Assembly (NCBI GenBank): GCA_026418655.1
Contig: JAOAAW010000174.1
Coordinates: 1-11,408 of the forward strand
From: a bacterium
GTDB taxonomy: Bacteria > Ratteibacteria > UBA8468 > B48-G9 > DTJG01
Reading direction: 5' to 3'
Length of the DNA stretch: 11,408 nt
Under the pieces are notes generated by a model that was not told the DNA's origin, did not search any database, and saw nothing but the letters and a program-made list of their open reading frames with translations. The position numbers and the translations under genes were made by a program. Below, one piece after another: positions 1-6,584 of this stretch; position 1 is the first letter of the stretch; every line of letters begins with the position of its first letter.

Positions 1-247
1 GTCCTGAGTGATCCATCTCAGCATGATTTGAAATCACATAATCAATTTTGTTGATGGAAAGAATATTTTCCATAATTTTGAGAAATTGATTTTCATGGTT
101 GTATTTTGCGGTATCAATAAGAATATTTTTTTCTCCTTTAAGAAGATATGCATTATAGGTTGTTCCATAGGGGGTGGAATAGCCATGAAAGGTTTTGATG
201 TCCCAGTCTATTGCTTTTATGCAATAAACATCCCTGACAACTTCCAT
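1..247 (-). CDS. Flavodiiron protein (FprA / rubredoxin:oxygen oxidoreductase type), N-terminal part only
   Basis: This is the first 82 codons of a protein that runs off the left edge; the family is usually about 400 residues. The N-terminus begins MEVVRDVYCIKAIDWD and continues with the family-typical stretch around residues 21-35 (HGYSTPYGTTYNAYL). The metallo-beta-lactamase diiron motif HxExDH follows at residues 75-80 (His75, Glu77, Asp79, His80). The FMN-binding flavodoxin domain would lie outside the window. Family members reduce O2 to water and/or NO to N2O in the cytoplasm, taking electrons from rubredoxin. The gene directly upstream encodes rubredoxin, and a flavin reductase precedes that, so a complete electron chain is encoded in order. 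The start is fixed by a strong Shine-Dalgarno (TAAGGAG, bases 253-259), 5 bases from ATG, which includes the rubredoxin stop codon. O2 versus NO preference cannot be told from this fragment. Confidence 0.93.
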   Translation of the reverse strand, partial: MEVVRDVYCIKAIDWDIKTFHGYSTPYGTTYNAYLLKGEKNILIDTAKYNHENQFLKIMENILSINKIDYVISNHAEMDHSG

Positions 248-256
248 ATATTCTCC

Positions 257-415
257 TTATGTTAAAGGTTCAAATTCATCCTTTCCAGCACCACACTCAG
301 GGCATGCCCAAGTATCAGGAAGTTCATTAAATTGAACTCCAGATGGAATGTTTTGCGTTTCATCTCCCTTTTCTGGGTCATATACATAGCCACAGATTTT
401 GCAAATATATTTCAT
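257..415 (-). CDS. Rubredoxin
   Basis: This is a 52-residue protein of normal rubredoxin length. It has the two iron-binding CxxCG knuckles, Cys5/Cys8 (YICKICGY) and Cys38/Cys41 (WACPECG). It also has the conserved VYDPEKGD segment at 11-18 and the aromatic Trp36. A single iron held by the four cysteines carries one electron. In anaerobes rubredoxin typically passes electrons from an NAD(P)H-dependent flavoprotein to a flavodiiron protein. Here it sits exactly between those two partners: one base separates it from the reductase stop, and 9 bases separate its stop from the flavodiiron start. The Shine-Dalgarno AGGAG (bases 422-426) lies inside the reductase coding end, 6 bases from ATG, so translation is probably coupled. 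Identification is secure; the partner assignment is inferred from gene order. Confidence 0.96.
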   Translation of the reverse strand: MKYICKICGYVYDPEKGDETQNIPSGVQFNELPDTWACPECGAGKDEFEPLT

Positions 416-416
416 T

Positions 417-1112
417 TTACGCTCCTGAATATCCTTGAATTTTTTCTGTTTTTATATTTTGAATTCCATGTGCCTTAAATTGTTCAGTTATCGTTTCCAC
501 CATTTTTGGCGGTCCACTAATGTAAATTTTCCTCTCAGTAATGTCAGGTAAACATGCCTTCATTTTATCATAGCTTAAAAATCCAGGACGAAAATTGTCA
601 TCATTTAATGTATCCAAGTTATCTAAAAAAAAGAAAATTTTAAGGTTCATGGACAAGGACATATTTTCCAGCTCATTGTAAAAGGCAATGTCATCGCTGG
701 TTCTATTTCCATAGAATAATACGAAATCTCCCCTATTTTCCATATTACCTTTAAGAAGAAGTTCATCCAGCATGCTATAAATGGGAGTTATTCCAATTCC
801 ACCAGCAACAAAGGCAATTTTCCTATCATCATCGAGCACAAAATTACCAAATGGTCCCTCAAAAACAATAAGGTCTTGTTGCTTTAAATCGTTAAACCGT
901 TGTGAGAAATCACTTTCTGTTATTCTTTTCGTAAATTCCAAAAAGTTTCTTGAAGGCGCACAGGATATTGATAAATATTTTGTTCCGGAGTTTGAAAGAA
1001 TCTTAACAAACTGGCCTGCCTTAAATGTAAAATTTTCTGGTTTAGTAGTTCTAATACTTCTAACTAACTGTGTTCTATTTATGATTTCGATTACAGTGCA
1101 TTGAAATTTCAT
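417..1112 (-). CDS. FAD/NAD(P)H-binding oxidoreductase of the ferredoxin-NADP reductase superfamily, probable rubredoxin reductase
   Basis: This 231-residue protein has a two-domain ferredoxin-NADP+ reductase fold. An N-terminal beta-barrel FAD domain carries a KYLS segment at 45-48, in the place of the usual RxYS/T FAD motif, and GPFGNF at 86-91. The nucleotide-binding domain has GGIGITP at 104-110 and the C-terminal GPPKMVE at 200-206. No cysteine-rich [2Fe-2S] ferredoxin domain follows, unlike many dioxygenase or phenol-hydroxylase reductases, and the protein stops soon after the NAD(P) domain. It must therefore pass electrons to a separate carrier. The next gene, one base away, is rubredoxin, which makes a NAD(P)H:rubredoxin reductase role the simplest inference. 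Known rubredoxin reductases are often of a different, pyridine-nucleotide-disulfide-like family, so this assignment rests on context. No clear Shine-Dalgarno is visible before its ATG; the radical SAM stop lies 20 bases upstream. Confidence 0.88.
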   Translation of the reverse strand: MKFQCTVIEIINRTQLVRSIRTTKPENFTFKAGQFVKILSNSGTKYLSISCAPSRNFLEFTKRITESDFSQRFNDLKQQDLIVFEGPFGNFVLDDDRKIAFVAGGIGITPIYSMLDELLLKGNMENRGDFVLFYGNRTSDDIAFYNELENMSLSMNLKIFFFLDNLDTLNDDNFRPGFLSYDKMKACLPDITERKIYISGPPKMVETITEQFKAHGIQNIKTEKIQGYSGA

Positions 1113-1132
1113 TGATAAAATGGGTAGTGAAT

Positions 1133-2542
1133 TTATTGCTCTTTAAACAATTTTTCAGCGACCTCCGCATCCAATCCTTTAAGATTCTTTCCACAATTAT
1201 ATTTTTCAATCCATAGAGGATCCCAGAGTTCATGGATTCTTTTAGCGTATTGGTCAAGAAATGCAGCACTTTCAGTTATTATTGATTCTGCTCCAGGATA
1301 AGAAGGTTTTGCACCAGTTTGGGCAACGATATTTCTCAGAACATGTGGATTATCAATGATCATGCAGGGACACATAAGATTTTTTGAATAAGGCTGATGT
1401 TTCTGTATTGTTTTAAAAAGGTCGCTTTGAAGGGCCTTTTTGATCGTCGTATTTTTGATGTTGTCTTTTGTAAAATGTGTAAATACACATGGTTCTATGT
1501 TTCCGTGAGCATTGATGTGGAAGTAAACCCTTCCTCCCGCAATGCATCCACCAGCCAGATGACCATCATTCCAGAAATCGGCAAGAATTATTGGTCTTGT
1601 GTTGCGGATATGTTCGAGTCTTTCTCGTGCCCAGGCTCTTTGTTCAGGTGTTGCCATCAAATGGACATCAGGTTTCCTTCCGATTGGAATATATTGAAAA
1701 TACCATCCGAAAAGCGCGCCCTGTTCTATCATAAAGTCAATAAATTCGTCACTGTAAATTACCTCAGTATTGTATCTGGTACATGTTGCCGAAAAACCAA
1801 AAAGGACACCACTGTCTCTTAAACACCTCCATGCATCAAGCAGCTTTTCATAAACACCAGGACCCCTTCTTTTGTCTGTTTCCTCTTTAAAACCTTCTAC
1901 ACTTATAGCAGGTGCAACATTTCCAAGTTTTCTAAGTTTTTCAGCCATTTTGTCATCAATGAGCGTGCCATTGGTATAGACAAGAAAAAACATATCGTTA
2001 TGTTTTTCCCACAATTCAAGGAGGTCTTCTCTAAAGAAGGGTTCACCGCCACTTATTGTTACAAAATAAATCCCGAGTTCCTTTGCTTCTGTAAAGATTT
2101 TGTCAATTTGTTCGGCTGTTATTACATCCTGTTTGGTATACTGCGCAGCATAACATCCAGTACATTTCAGGTTGCATTTCATTGTAGGACTCAATACAAA
2201 GAAAAAAGGTGGTCTCCATCCCTCTTCTTGAAGTATTTGTTGTCTTTTTGCTGTACCTTCAAACATGGCATTTGCGAAAAGATTTGATATAAGTTTTTTC
2301 TTTGGTACAGAAGAAAGTTGTTTATTTAATCTTCTGATAATTTCCAGGGAGGGATGGCCGGATTTTATTTTTTCTTCAAGAACAAGGATCCTCTCCTTAA
2401 ACGCAGGATTTACAGATGACTTTTCGGCAATGGATAAGATTCTGAGAATATTTCTGTCCGAAAGGTATGGAAGAATTTTTAAGACGCCTGTGAGGGCATG
2501 TCTTGCGCTGTATTTTTTAATTGTTTTCTTTACTTCCGGCAT
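1133..2542 (-). CDS. Radical SAM enzyme with SPASM-like C-terminal cysteines, substrate unknown
   Basis: The protein has 469 residues from the chosen start. An alpha-helical N-terminal region of about 115 residues precedes the radical SAM domain. The 4Fe-4S/SAM motif is CNLKCTGC (Cys123, Cys127, Cys130), followed by the SAM-contacting SGGEP at 164-168 and a YTNGT strand near 189-193. C-terminal cysteines at about 333, 352, 391 and 393 (GGCIAGG, EPCVF, MCPCM) could hold one or more auxiliary clusters, as in SPASM or twitch proteins. The family is MoaA/COG0535-like; I cannot assign a substrate. The frame is open upstream to 2590, but the ATG at 2540-2542 is preceded by a strong Shine-Dalgarno (GGAGGG, bases 2548-2553) 5 bases away, so I use it; it overlaps panD by 26 bases. 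Its place between panD and the rubredoxin chain could reflect a need for low-potential electrons, which is speculative. Confidence 0.9.
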   Translation of the reverse strand: MPEVKKTIKKYSARHALTGVLKILPYLSDRNILRILSIAEKSSVNPAFKERILVLEEKIKSGHPSLEIIRRLNKQLSSVPKKKLISNLFANAMFEGTAKRQQILQEEGWRPPFFFVLSPTMKCNLKCTGCYAAQYTKQDVITAEQIDKIFTEAKELGIYFVTISGGEPFFREDLLELWEKHNDMFFLVYTNGTLIDDKMAEKLRKLGNVAPAISVEGFKEETDKRRGPGVYEKLLDAWRCLRDSGVLFGFSATCTRYNTEVIYSDEFIDFMIEQGALFGWYFQYIPIGRKPDVHLMATPEQRAWARERLEHIRNTRPIILADFWNDGHLAGGCIAGGRVYFHINAHGNIEPCVFTHFTKDNIKNTTIKKALQSDLFKTIQKHQPYSKNLMCPCMIIDNPHVLRNIVAQTGAKPSYPGAESIITESAAFLDQYAKRIHELWDPLWIEKYNCGKNLKGLDAEVAEKLFKEQ

Positions 2543-2903
2543 TGTTACCCTCCACTTTAATGGTTCGATTGTTGTTTTCCAAAGAAACAATCTTCATCTT
2601 TAGTTTCTTTCTTTCTTCTTCCGTTACATAGCATACACCGAGTATAATAATTTCATCACCCTTCTCGAAATACCTCGCTGCTGGACCATTCAAACATATT
2701 TCACCCTTATTTTTTTTGCCCTCTATTACGTAAGTCGTAATCCGTGCTCCGTTATTCAAATTGAGGACCTCAACCATGTCTCCGAATTGAATTTCCGCTG
2801 CTTTAAGAATATCTTTTGAAATTGTTATACTTCCATCATAATGGAGATTCTTATCTGTGACAACTCCACCTTTTATCTTTGTTCTACATACAGCGTATAA
2901 CAT
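2517..2903 (-). CDS. panD: Aspartate 1-decarboxylase proenzyme (pyruvoyl-dependent)
   Basis: PanD converts L-aspartate to beta-alanine, one of the two substrates of pantothenate synthetase. With the start at 2903 the protein is 128 residues (Escherichia coli PanD is 126). The self-cleavage site LHYDGS then falls exactly at Gly24-Ser25, where the new N-terminal serine becomes the pyruvoyl cofactor. Lys9, Tyr22, Arg54, Thr57 and Tyr58 also match the canonical active-site numbering. An upstream ATG at 2921 would add six residues but has no Shine-Dalgarno and breaks this register. The 2903 start has GAGG (2910-2913) 6 bases upstream, overlapping the panC stop TGA. It lies 8 bases after panC, so the two are almost certainly co-translated. 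The C-terminal tail after residue 100 is lysine- and asparagine-rich and poorly conserved, which is normal for the family. Confidence 0.95.
   Translation of the reverse strand: MLYAVCRTKIKGGVVTDKNLHYDGSITISKDILKAAEIQFGDMVEVLNLNNGARITTYVIEGKKNKGEICLNGPAARYFEKGDEIIILGVCYVTEEERKKLKMKIVSLENNNRTIKVEGNNAGSKENN
2548..2553 (-). promoter_or_regulatory. Ribosome binding site that decides the radical SAM start
   Basis: GGAGGG on the minus strand lies 5 bases before the ATG at 2542 and inside the 3' end of panD. No comparable site precedes the longer possible start at 2590, so it favours the shorter protein and a 26-base gene overlap. Confidence 0.75.
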
Positions 2904-2911
2904 ATCAATCC

Positions 2912-3754
2912 TCAATCCCATATAACATTATCAATCAATCTTACGTCACCCGCCTTTATGGCAACCAGTATCCCTGTATTTTTTTCGATGCGAGACACTG
3001 GTTCAAAAGTTTCAAGACTGACTGCTTCAATATATTGAATCACAACATTTTCAGAGCTAATCATCTTTTTTGCTTCTGCTATGAGGATTTTTGTATCTGA
3101 GATTTTATCTAATTCTACCATCTCTTTAAGTTTGTGTAAAGTTTTAGAAAGTATTAAAGCTTTTTTTCTTTCTTCAGATGAAAGATAAATATTTCTTGAG
3201 CTTGAAGCCAATCCATCCTCATCTCTGACCGTAGGTACCGGAACAATTTCTACAGGAAAATCGAGATCTGCTACCATTTTTTTTATTATGATCAGTTGTT
3301 GAGCATCTTTCCAACCGAAATAAGCTCTATCAGGCTGTATGATATTGAATAATTTTGCTACAACGATGCAAACTCCTTTAAAATGGCCCGGTCTGATAGC
3401 GCCTTCAAGTTTCTCTGATAGTTTCAAAACGTTGATCTCTGTTAAGTGTTGAACATGGTACATTTCTTCATTAGAAGGAATAAAAACCGCATCAACAGAG
3501 GCCTCCTTTAATATTTCTATGTCCCTTTCAACATTCCTTGGATATCTCTCAAAATCCTCTGAAGGACCAAATTGAAGAGGATTGACAAAAATTGAGACAA
3601 CAGTGAAACAACCATCCTCCCTTGATCTTTCTATTAAATGTACGTGACCTTTATGAAGATAACCCATCGTAGGCACAAAACCAATGGTTTTTCCTTCAAA
3701 CCGCGCTCTTCTCACAATCTTTCTTATATGTTCTTTTTTTTCTGCGATTTCCAT
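2912..3754 (-). CDS. panC: Pantothenate synthetase (pantoate--beta-alanine ligase)
   Basis: PanC joins pantoate and beta-alanine with ATP through a pantoyl-adenylate to give pantothenate, the coenzyme A precursor. The 280-residue length is typical. The nucleotidyltransferase motif PTMGYLHKGH spans residues 28-37 with His34 and His37 in the usual positions. NPLQFGPSEDFERYPR, FGWKDAQQL and the SSSRNIYLS loop are all family hallmarks. Aligning the N-terminus to E. coli PanC puts PTMG at residue 28 in both, which supports the ATG at 3754 even though it lies 59 bases inside the end of folK and only a weak GGGA-type Shine-Dalgarno precedes it. panD follows 8 bases downstream and supplies beta-alanine. 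panB and panE, needed for pantoate, are not in the window. Confidence 0.96.
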   Translation of the reverse strand: MEIAEKKEHIRKIVRRARFEGKTIGFVPTMGYLHKGHVHLIERSREDGCFTVVSIFVNPLQFGPSEDFERYPRNVERDIEILKEASVDAVFIPSNEEMYHVQHLTEINVLKLSEKLEGAIRPGHFKGVCIVVAKLFNIIQPDRAYFGWKDAQQLIIIKKMVADLDFPVEIVPVPTVRDEDGLASSSRNIYLSSEERKKALILSKTLHKLKEMVELDKISDTKILIAEAKKMISSENVVIQYIEAVSLETFEPVSRIEKNTGILVAIKAGDVRLIDNVIWD

Positions 3755-4208
3755 TTTTAAGTTCCCGCCATATTTGCTTTATTTTTTTTCCTGTTTCAGG
3801 ATGAACAAACTCCGGATTTATTTGCATGAGTCCTTTCAGAACAAATTCCCTATTAGGCAATTTTGGGTGTGGTATCAAAAGATTTTTTCTTCTGATGATT
3901 TTATCTCCATAAAATAAGATATCAAGATCAATGGTTCTTTCACTATTTTTTTTATGTCTCATGGGTCTGCCAAGCTTCTGTTCGATAGACTGAAGAAATT
4001 TCAACAGTTTTAAAGGACTCAACGATGTTTGCCCCATTATTACGCCATTTAGAAACCATCCACCTTTGACTCCTTCTTGGGGTGGTGTTTTATACATACT
4101 GGATACTTTAATCAAGTGTATTCTTTCAGTCAAATTCTGAAGAGCTATTTCTATATTTTTCTTCCTGTTACCAAGATTACTCCCAATGGAAATCATTACC
4201 TCAGTCAT
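3696..4208 (-). CDS. folK: 2-amino-4-hydroxy-6-hydroxymethyldihydropteridine pyrophosphokinase (HPPK)
   Basis: FolK transfers pyrophosphate from ATP to 6-hydroxymethyl-7,8-dihydropterin, the step before dihydropteroate synthase in folate synthesis. The 170-residue protein has the N-terminal SIGSNLGN strand (7-14), the family signature ERTIDLDILFYGD (90-102) with the two magnesium-binding aspartates Asp94 and Asp96, and IPHPKLPNREFVL (112-124). The N-terminus MTEVMISIGSN has the same length as E. coli FolK before the GSN motif, supporting this start. An internal ATG at residue 5, with GAGG three bases before it, is a possible alternative. The last 20 or so residues are a basic tail (NGNRRKKRTYKKD) that overlaps the panC start and probably lies outside the fold. 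Its start overlaps the preceding gene by 8 bases (ATGACTGA). folK next to pantothenate genes is a common bacterial arrangement. Confidence 0.95.
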   Translation of the reverse strand: MTEVMISIGSNLGNRKKNIEIALQNLTERIHLIKVSSMYKTPPQEGVKGGWFLNGVIMGQTSLSPLKLLKFLQSIEQKLGRPMRHKKNSERTIDLDILFYGDKIIRRKNLLIPHPKLPNREFVLKGLMQINPEFVHPETGKKIKQIWRELKNGNRRKKRTYKKDCEKSAV

Positions 4209-5220
4209 TGCAAAGTAAAAAGTTGCCCGGCGTTTTCCTGATAAACCGTACTCTTTCTAAAAAACCTTTTTTTTCTACCGGATATAAAAAGTTCAAGACC
4301 CTTCTACTATAAAGTCCATCGTTAAATTCAATAACGATTTTATAATAAGAATTATTAATGGTACCAATAATTTCTTTATCTATCAGTTCAAGGGCACGCA
4401 TCAGTCCAATTATATCCTCGGTTTTTGACTCAAAATCCAGCCATATAAGTGAGTCATCAGATTTGATGGGATTATGGTGACAAATTTCAAATCCAAGGAA
4501 TACTGCGATATCGGAAAAATTATGATTATTTGACCAGTACAAAGTTCTCAATCCAATTTTCTCTCGTAATGGTAAAATTGTCTTTATTTCTTTACTCTGA
4601 CCATGTAACCATAAAAGATTAGCAGGATTCTCTCCAAGGTCAATTCTGACCCTGTTTACAGGATGTTTCTCAAGTATCCTGGAGGAATTCTCAATGATTC
4701 TTGCCAGAGGTCTTATGGAACCACTTTGTGGCAGATATTCTCTATAATTTTTATTTATCAGTTGATAAGGATGTTTCCAATTCGTAAAGGGATACTTTTC
4801 CTGAAACCATATGAGAATTTGGCCTGGTCTAACTACTTTGAATCCAAAATAGTCAAATGTTTTAGCAATTTCCTCAGCAAGCGACTTTGTTTCGTTTTCA
4901 GAAATGTTTGCAAAACCCACAATTTTTGATCCATCCACTGTCATAAAATCAGCAAGAAAATAGGAAGAATCCTCGTTTATTTCAACATTTTTTCCTTTTG
5001 CTCTAATGATGCTCAATCCTGGAAACTTATTTTCTGGATATTGAAAGAACCTAAAATAATGAAGTTCTGAAAGGGGATCAATAATACTTTTGGACCAACG
5101 ACACTTTTTTTGTAAACCCTTCAGGTTTTCTATATTACACTTTTCGATGGGTGATCCATTAATCTTGTTTCTACAAAAAAGTTGATAACTGTTTTGAAAG
5201 GATAGAAAGATCAGTTTCAT
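4201..5220 (-). CDS. Degenerate ApgM-family protein (relative of cofactor-independent phosphoglycerate mutase), likely non-catalytic
   Basis: This is a 339-residue protein. Residues about 175-245 resemble archaeal-type cofactor-independent phosphoglycerate mutase (ApgM, also annotated as proposed homoserine kinase). I matched HPVNR (186-190), the NPANLLWLHGQ stretch (198-208) and LPLREKIGLRTLYWS (216-230), which correspond from memory to the family's NPAN-WLWGQG and LPSF-EKYGLKG blocks. The region at 85-105 resembles the family segment after the nucleophile. The catalytic features appear lost. The N-terminal GDG metal motif is replaced by LSFQNSY. The PGSD nucleophile loop is reduced to DPLSEL (48-53). 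The DEAGH and PDH metal-ligand segments are replaced by ESKTED (264-269) and EFNDG (298-302). The TNY-containing segment is also missing. It overlaps purB by 4 bases (ATGA) and folK by 8, so it is part of the operon. The frame is intact, which argues for a selected, repurposed protein; the real function is unknown. Confidence 0.68.
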   Translation of the reverse strand: MKLIFLSFQNSYQLFCRNKINGSPIEKCNIENLKGLQKKCRWSKSIIDPLSELHYFRFFQYPENKFPGLSIIRAKGKNVEINEDSSYFLADFMTVDGSKIVGFANISENETKSLAEEIAKTFDYFGFKVVRPGQILIWFQEKYPFTNWKHPYQLINKNYREYLPQSGSIRPLARIIENSSRILEKHPVNRVRIDLGENPANLLWLHGQSKEIKTILPLREKIGLRTLYWSNNHNFSDIAVFLGFEICHHNPIKSDDSLIWLDFESKTEDIIGLMRALELIDKEIIGTINNSYYKIVIEFNDGLYSRRVLNFLYPVEKKGFLERVRFIRKTPGNFLLCND

Positions 5221-6506
5221 TTAAGCTTACGAAACAAGGGGTCTACATTTCTAAGGTACCATCTGGTATCAAAACAACTTTTTATATCTTCCTCGGAAAG
5301 ATATTTCCTAACGTCAGAGTCTCCCATAAGTAATTCAATAAATTGTCTTTTTTCTTCCTTTGTTTTCAACGCATTTCTTTGTACAATTTCATACGCTTGT
5401 TTTCTTGGAAGACCCTTTTCGCAGAGAAGCAGTAGAACTCTTTGAGAAAATATCAGGCCACGGGTTAAGTTTATATTGCTTTCCATCGCGTCTGGAAATA
5501 CTTCAAGTTCTGACAAAACTCTGTTTGTTAGGTTGATGATATAGTCAAGAAGTGCAGTGCTTTCCGGGAAAATAATTCTTTCTGTTGAAGAATGACTGAT
5601 ATCTCGTTCATGCCATAGTGCTATATTTTCCATAGCCACAATCACATTTTTTCTTATAACCCTCGCAAGGCCACATATTCTCTCGCATAGAATAGGATTT
5701 CTTTTATGTGGCATAGCAGACGAACCTTTCTGGCCTTTTCCAAAAGGCTCAGCTGCCTCATTAATTTCAGTTTGTTGAAGTAAACGTATCTGAAGTGCGA
5801 TCTTTTCAAAAGATGAGGCAATAACACCCAATGTGGCAATATAGAATGCGTAACGATCGCGTGGGATTATCTGAGTCGAAAATATTTCAGGTTCAAGTCC
5901 TAATTTTTCGCAGGCTATTTTTTCCACCTCAGGATCTATATTTGAATAGGTTCCAACGGCTCCGGATATTTTACCCACGCTAATTTCGGATAATGCTCGT
6001 TTCAATCTATCAATATTTCTGTTGACTTCAAAGTGCCATCCGGCTAGTTTAAAACCAAATGTAATTGGTTCTGCATGCACACCATGAGTCCTTCCAATTT
6101 CAACAAGATTTTTATATTCAAGTGCCTTGTTTTTCAATGTCCTGGATAAAGTCTCAAGGTCCTCTAAAAGAATATTTGTTGCTCTGATAAGAAGGATATT
6201 CGTAGCAGTATCAACAAGGTCAGAGGAAGTCATTCCATAATGAAAATATCTACTTGCTTCTCCGATTGTTTCCCCAATCTGTTCGACAAAAGCAATGATA
6301 TCGTGATTGGTTATTGTTTCTATTTCTTCAATTCTTTTTACGTCAATCTTTGCATTTTTCTTGATGTGACTAACGACATCCCTGGGAATTAAGCCAAGTT
6401 GTTCGTACGCTTCAAGAACAGCAATCTCAACATCAAGGTATGCCTTGAATTTGCTTTCCTCTGACCAGATTTCAGCCATTTCTTTTCTTGTATATCTTGG
6501 AATCAT
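5217..6506 (-). CDS. purB: Adenylosuccinate lyase
   Basis: PurB removes fumarate twice in purine synthesis: from SAICAR to give AICAR, and from adenylosuccinate to give AMP. The 429-residue length fits the shorter bacterial form. Family landmarks are TNHD with His68, MTSSD (92-96), RTHGVHAEP with His141 as the likely general acid, and the fumarase/aspartase signature GSSAMPHKRNP at 261-271 on the catalytic serine loop. It is the first gene of the nine-gene minus-strand run. There is no Shine-Dalgarno before ATG; instead a near-consensus promoter sits so close that the transcript should begin about three bases before the start codon. Its stop overlaps the next ATG by four bases (ATGA). Identification is secure. 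Confidence 0.97.
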   Translation of the reverse strand: MIPRYTRKEMAEIWSEESKFKAYLDVEIAVLEAYEQLGLIPRDVVSHIKKNAKIDVKRIEEIETITNHDIIAFVEQIGETIGEASRYFHYGMTSSDLVDTATNILLIRATNILLEDLETLSRTLKNKALEYKNLVEIGRTHGVHAEPITFGFKLAGWHFEVNRNIDRLKRALSEISVGKISGAVGTYSNIDPEVEKIACEKLGLEPEIFSTQIIPRDRYAFYIATLGVIASSFEKIALQIRLLQQTEINEAAEPFGKGQKGSSAMPHKRNPILCERICGLARVIRKNVIVAMENIALWHERDISHSSTERIIFPESTALLDYIINLTNRVLSELEVFPDAMESNINLTRGLIFSQRVLLLLCEKGLPRKQAYEIVQRNALKTKEEKRQFIELLMGDSDVRKYLSEEDIKSCFDTRWYLRNVDPLFRKLK

Positions 6507-6515
6507 ATTAATTTT

Positions 6516-6544
6516 ATTATATTACAATAACTTTTGTTGGTCAA
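6516..6544 (-). promoter_or_regulatory. Sigma-70-type promoter of the purB run, implying a near-leaderless mRNA
   Basis: On the minus strand TTGACC (6544-6539) is followed after exactly 17 bases by a perfect TATAAT (6521-6516). Transcription would start around 6509, an A seven bases past the -10 box, leaving about three bases before the purB ATG at 6506. The region between the -10 box and the ATG is AAAATTAAT, with no Shine-Dalgarno. This leaves no room for a leader, purine riboswitch or attenuator. The start point is inferred from spacing, not observed. Confidence 0.72.
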
Positions 6545-6565
6545 GTTCTGTCTGAATGGTTTTCG

Positions 6566-6576
6566 TATGATAAAAT
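6566..6576 (+). promoter_or_regulatory. Probable -10 region for the PP-loop gene run
   Basis: On the plus strand two overlapping -10 candidates occur: TATGAT (6566-6571) and an extended form TGATAAAAT (6568-6576). No convincing -35 box lies 16-18 bases upstream, which is more compatible with the extended -10 reading. Transcription would start around 6578-6583, only 2-7 bases before the ATG at 6585, again without a Shine-Dalgarno. This mirrors the purB side of the same 78-bp gap. Confidence 0.42.
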
Positions 6577-6584
6577 TAGTCATT

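Noticed and set aside
2543..2590. Longer radical SAM start 16 codons upstream
   Set aside because: It would overlap panD by 74 bases and lacks a Shine-Dalgarno, whereas the 2542 start has a strong one.
2904..2921. Longer panD start six codons upstream
   Set aside because: It has no Shine-Dalgarno and shifts the cleavage site from Gly24-Ser25 to 30-31; the 2903 start restores canonical numbering.
6534..6584. N-terminal extension of the PP-loop protein (starts at 6534 or 6567)
   Set aside because: These codons lie within the predicted promoter elements, homologues begin just before the SGGLDS motif, and there is no ribosome binding site.
6507..6584. Purine riboswitch or attenuator ahead of purB
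   Set aside because: The predicted transcript starts about three bases before ATG, and the gap is too short for an aptamer.
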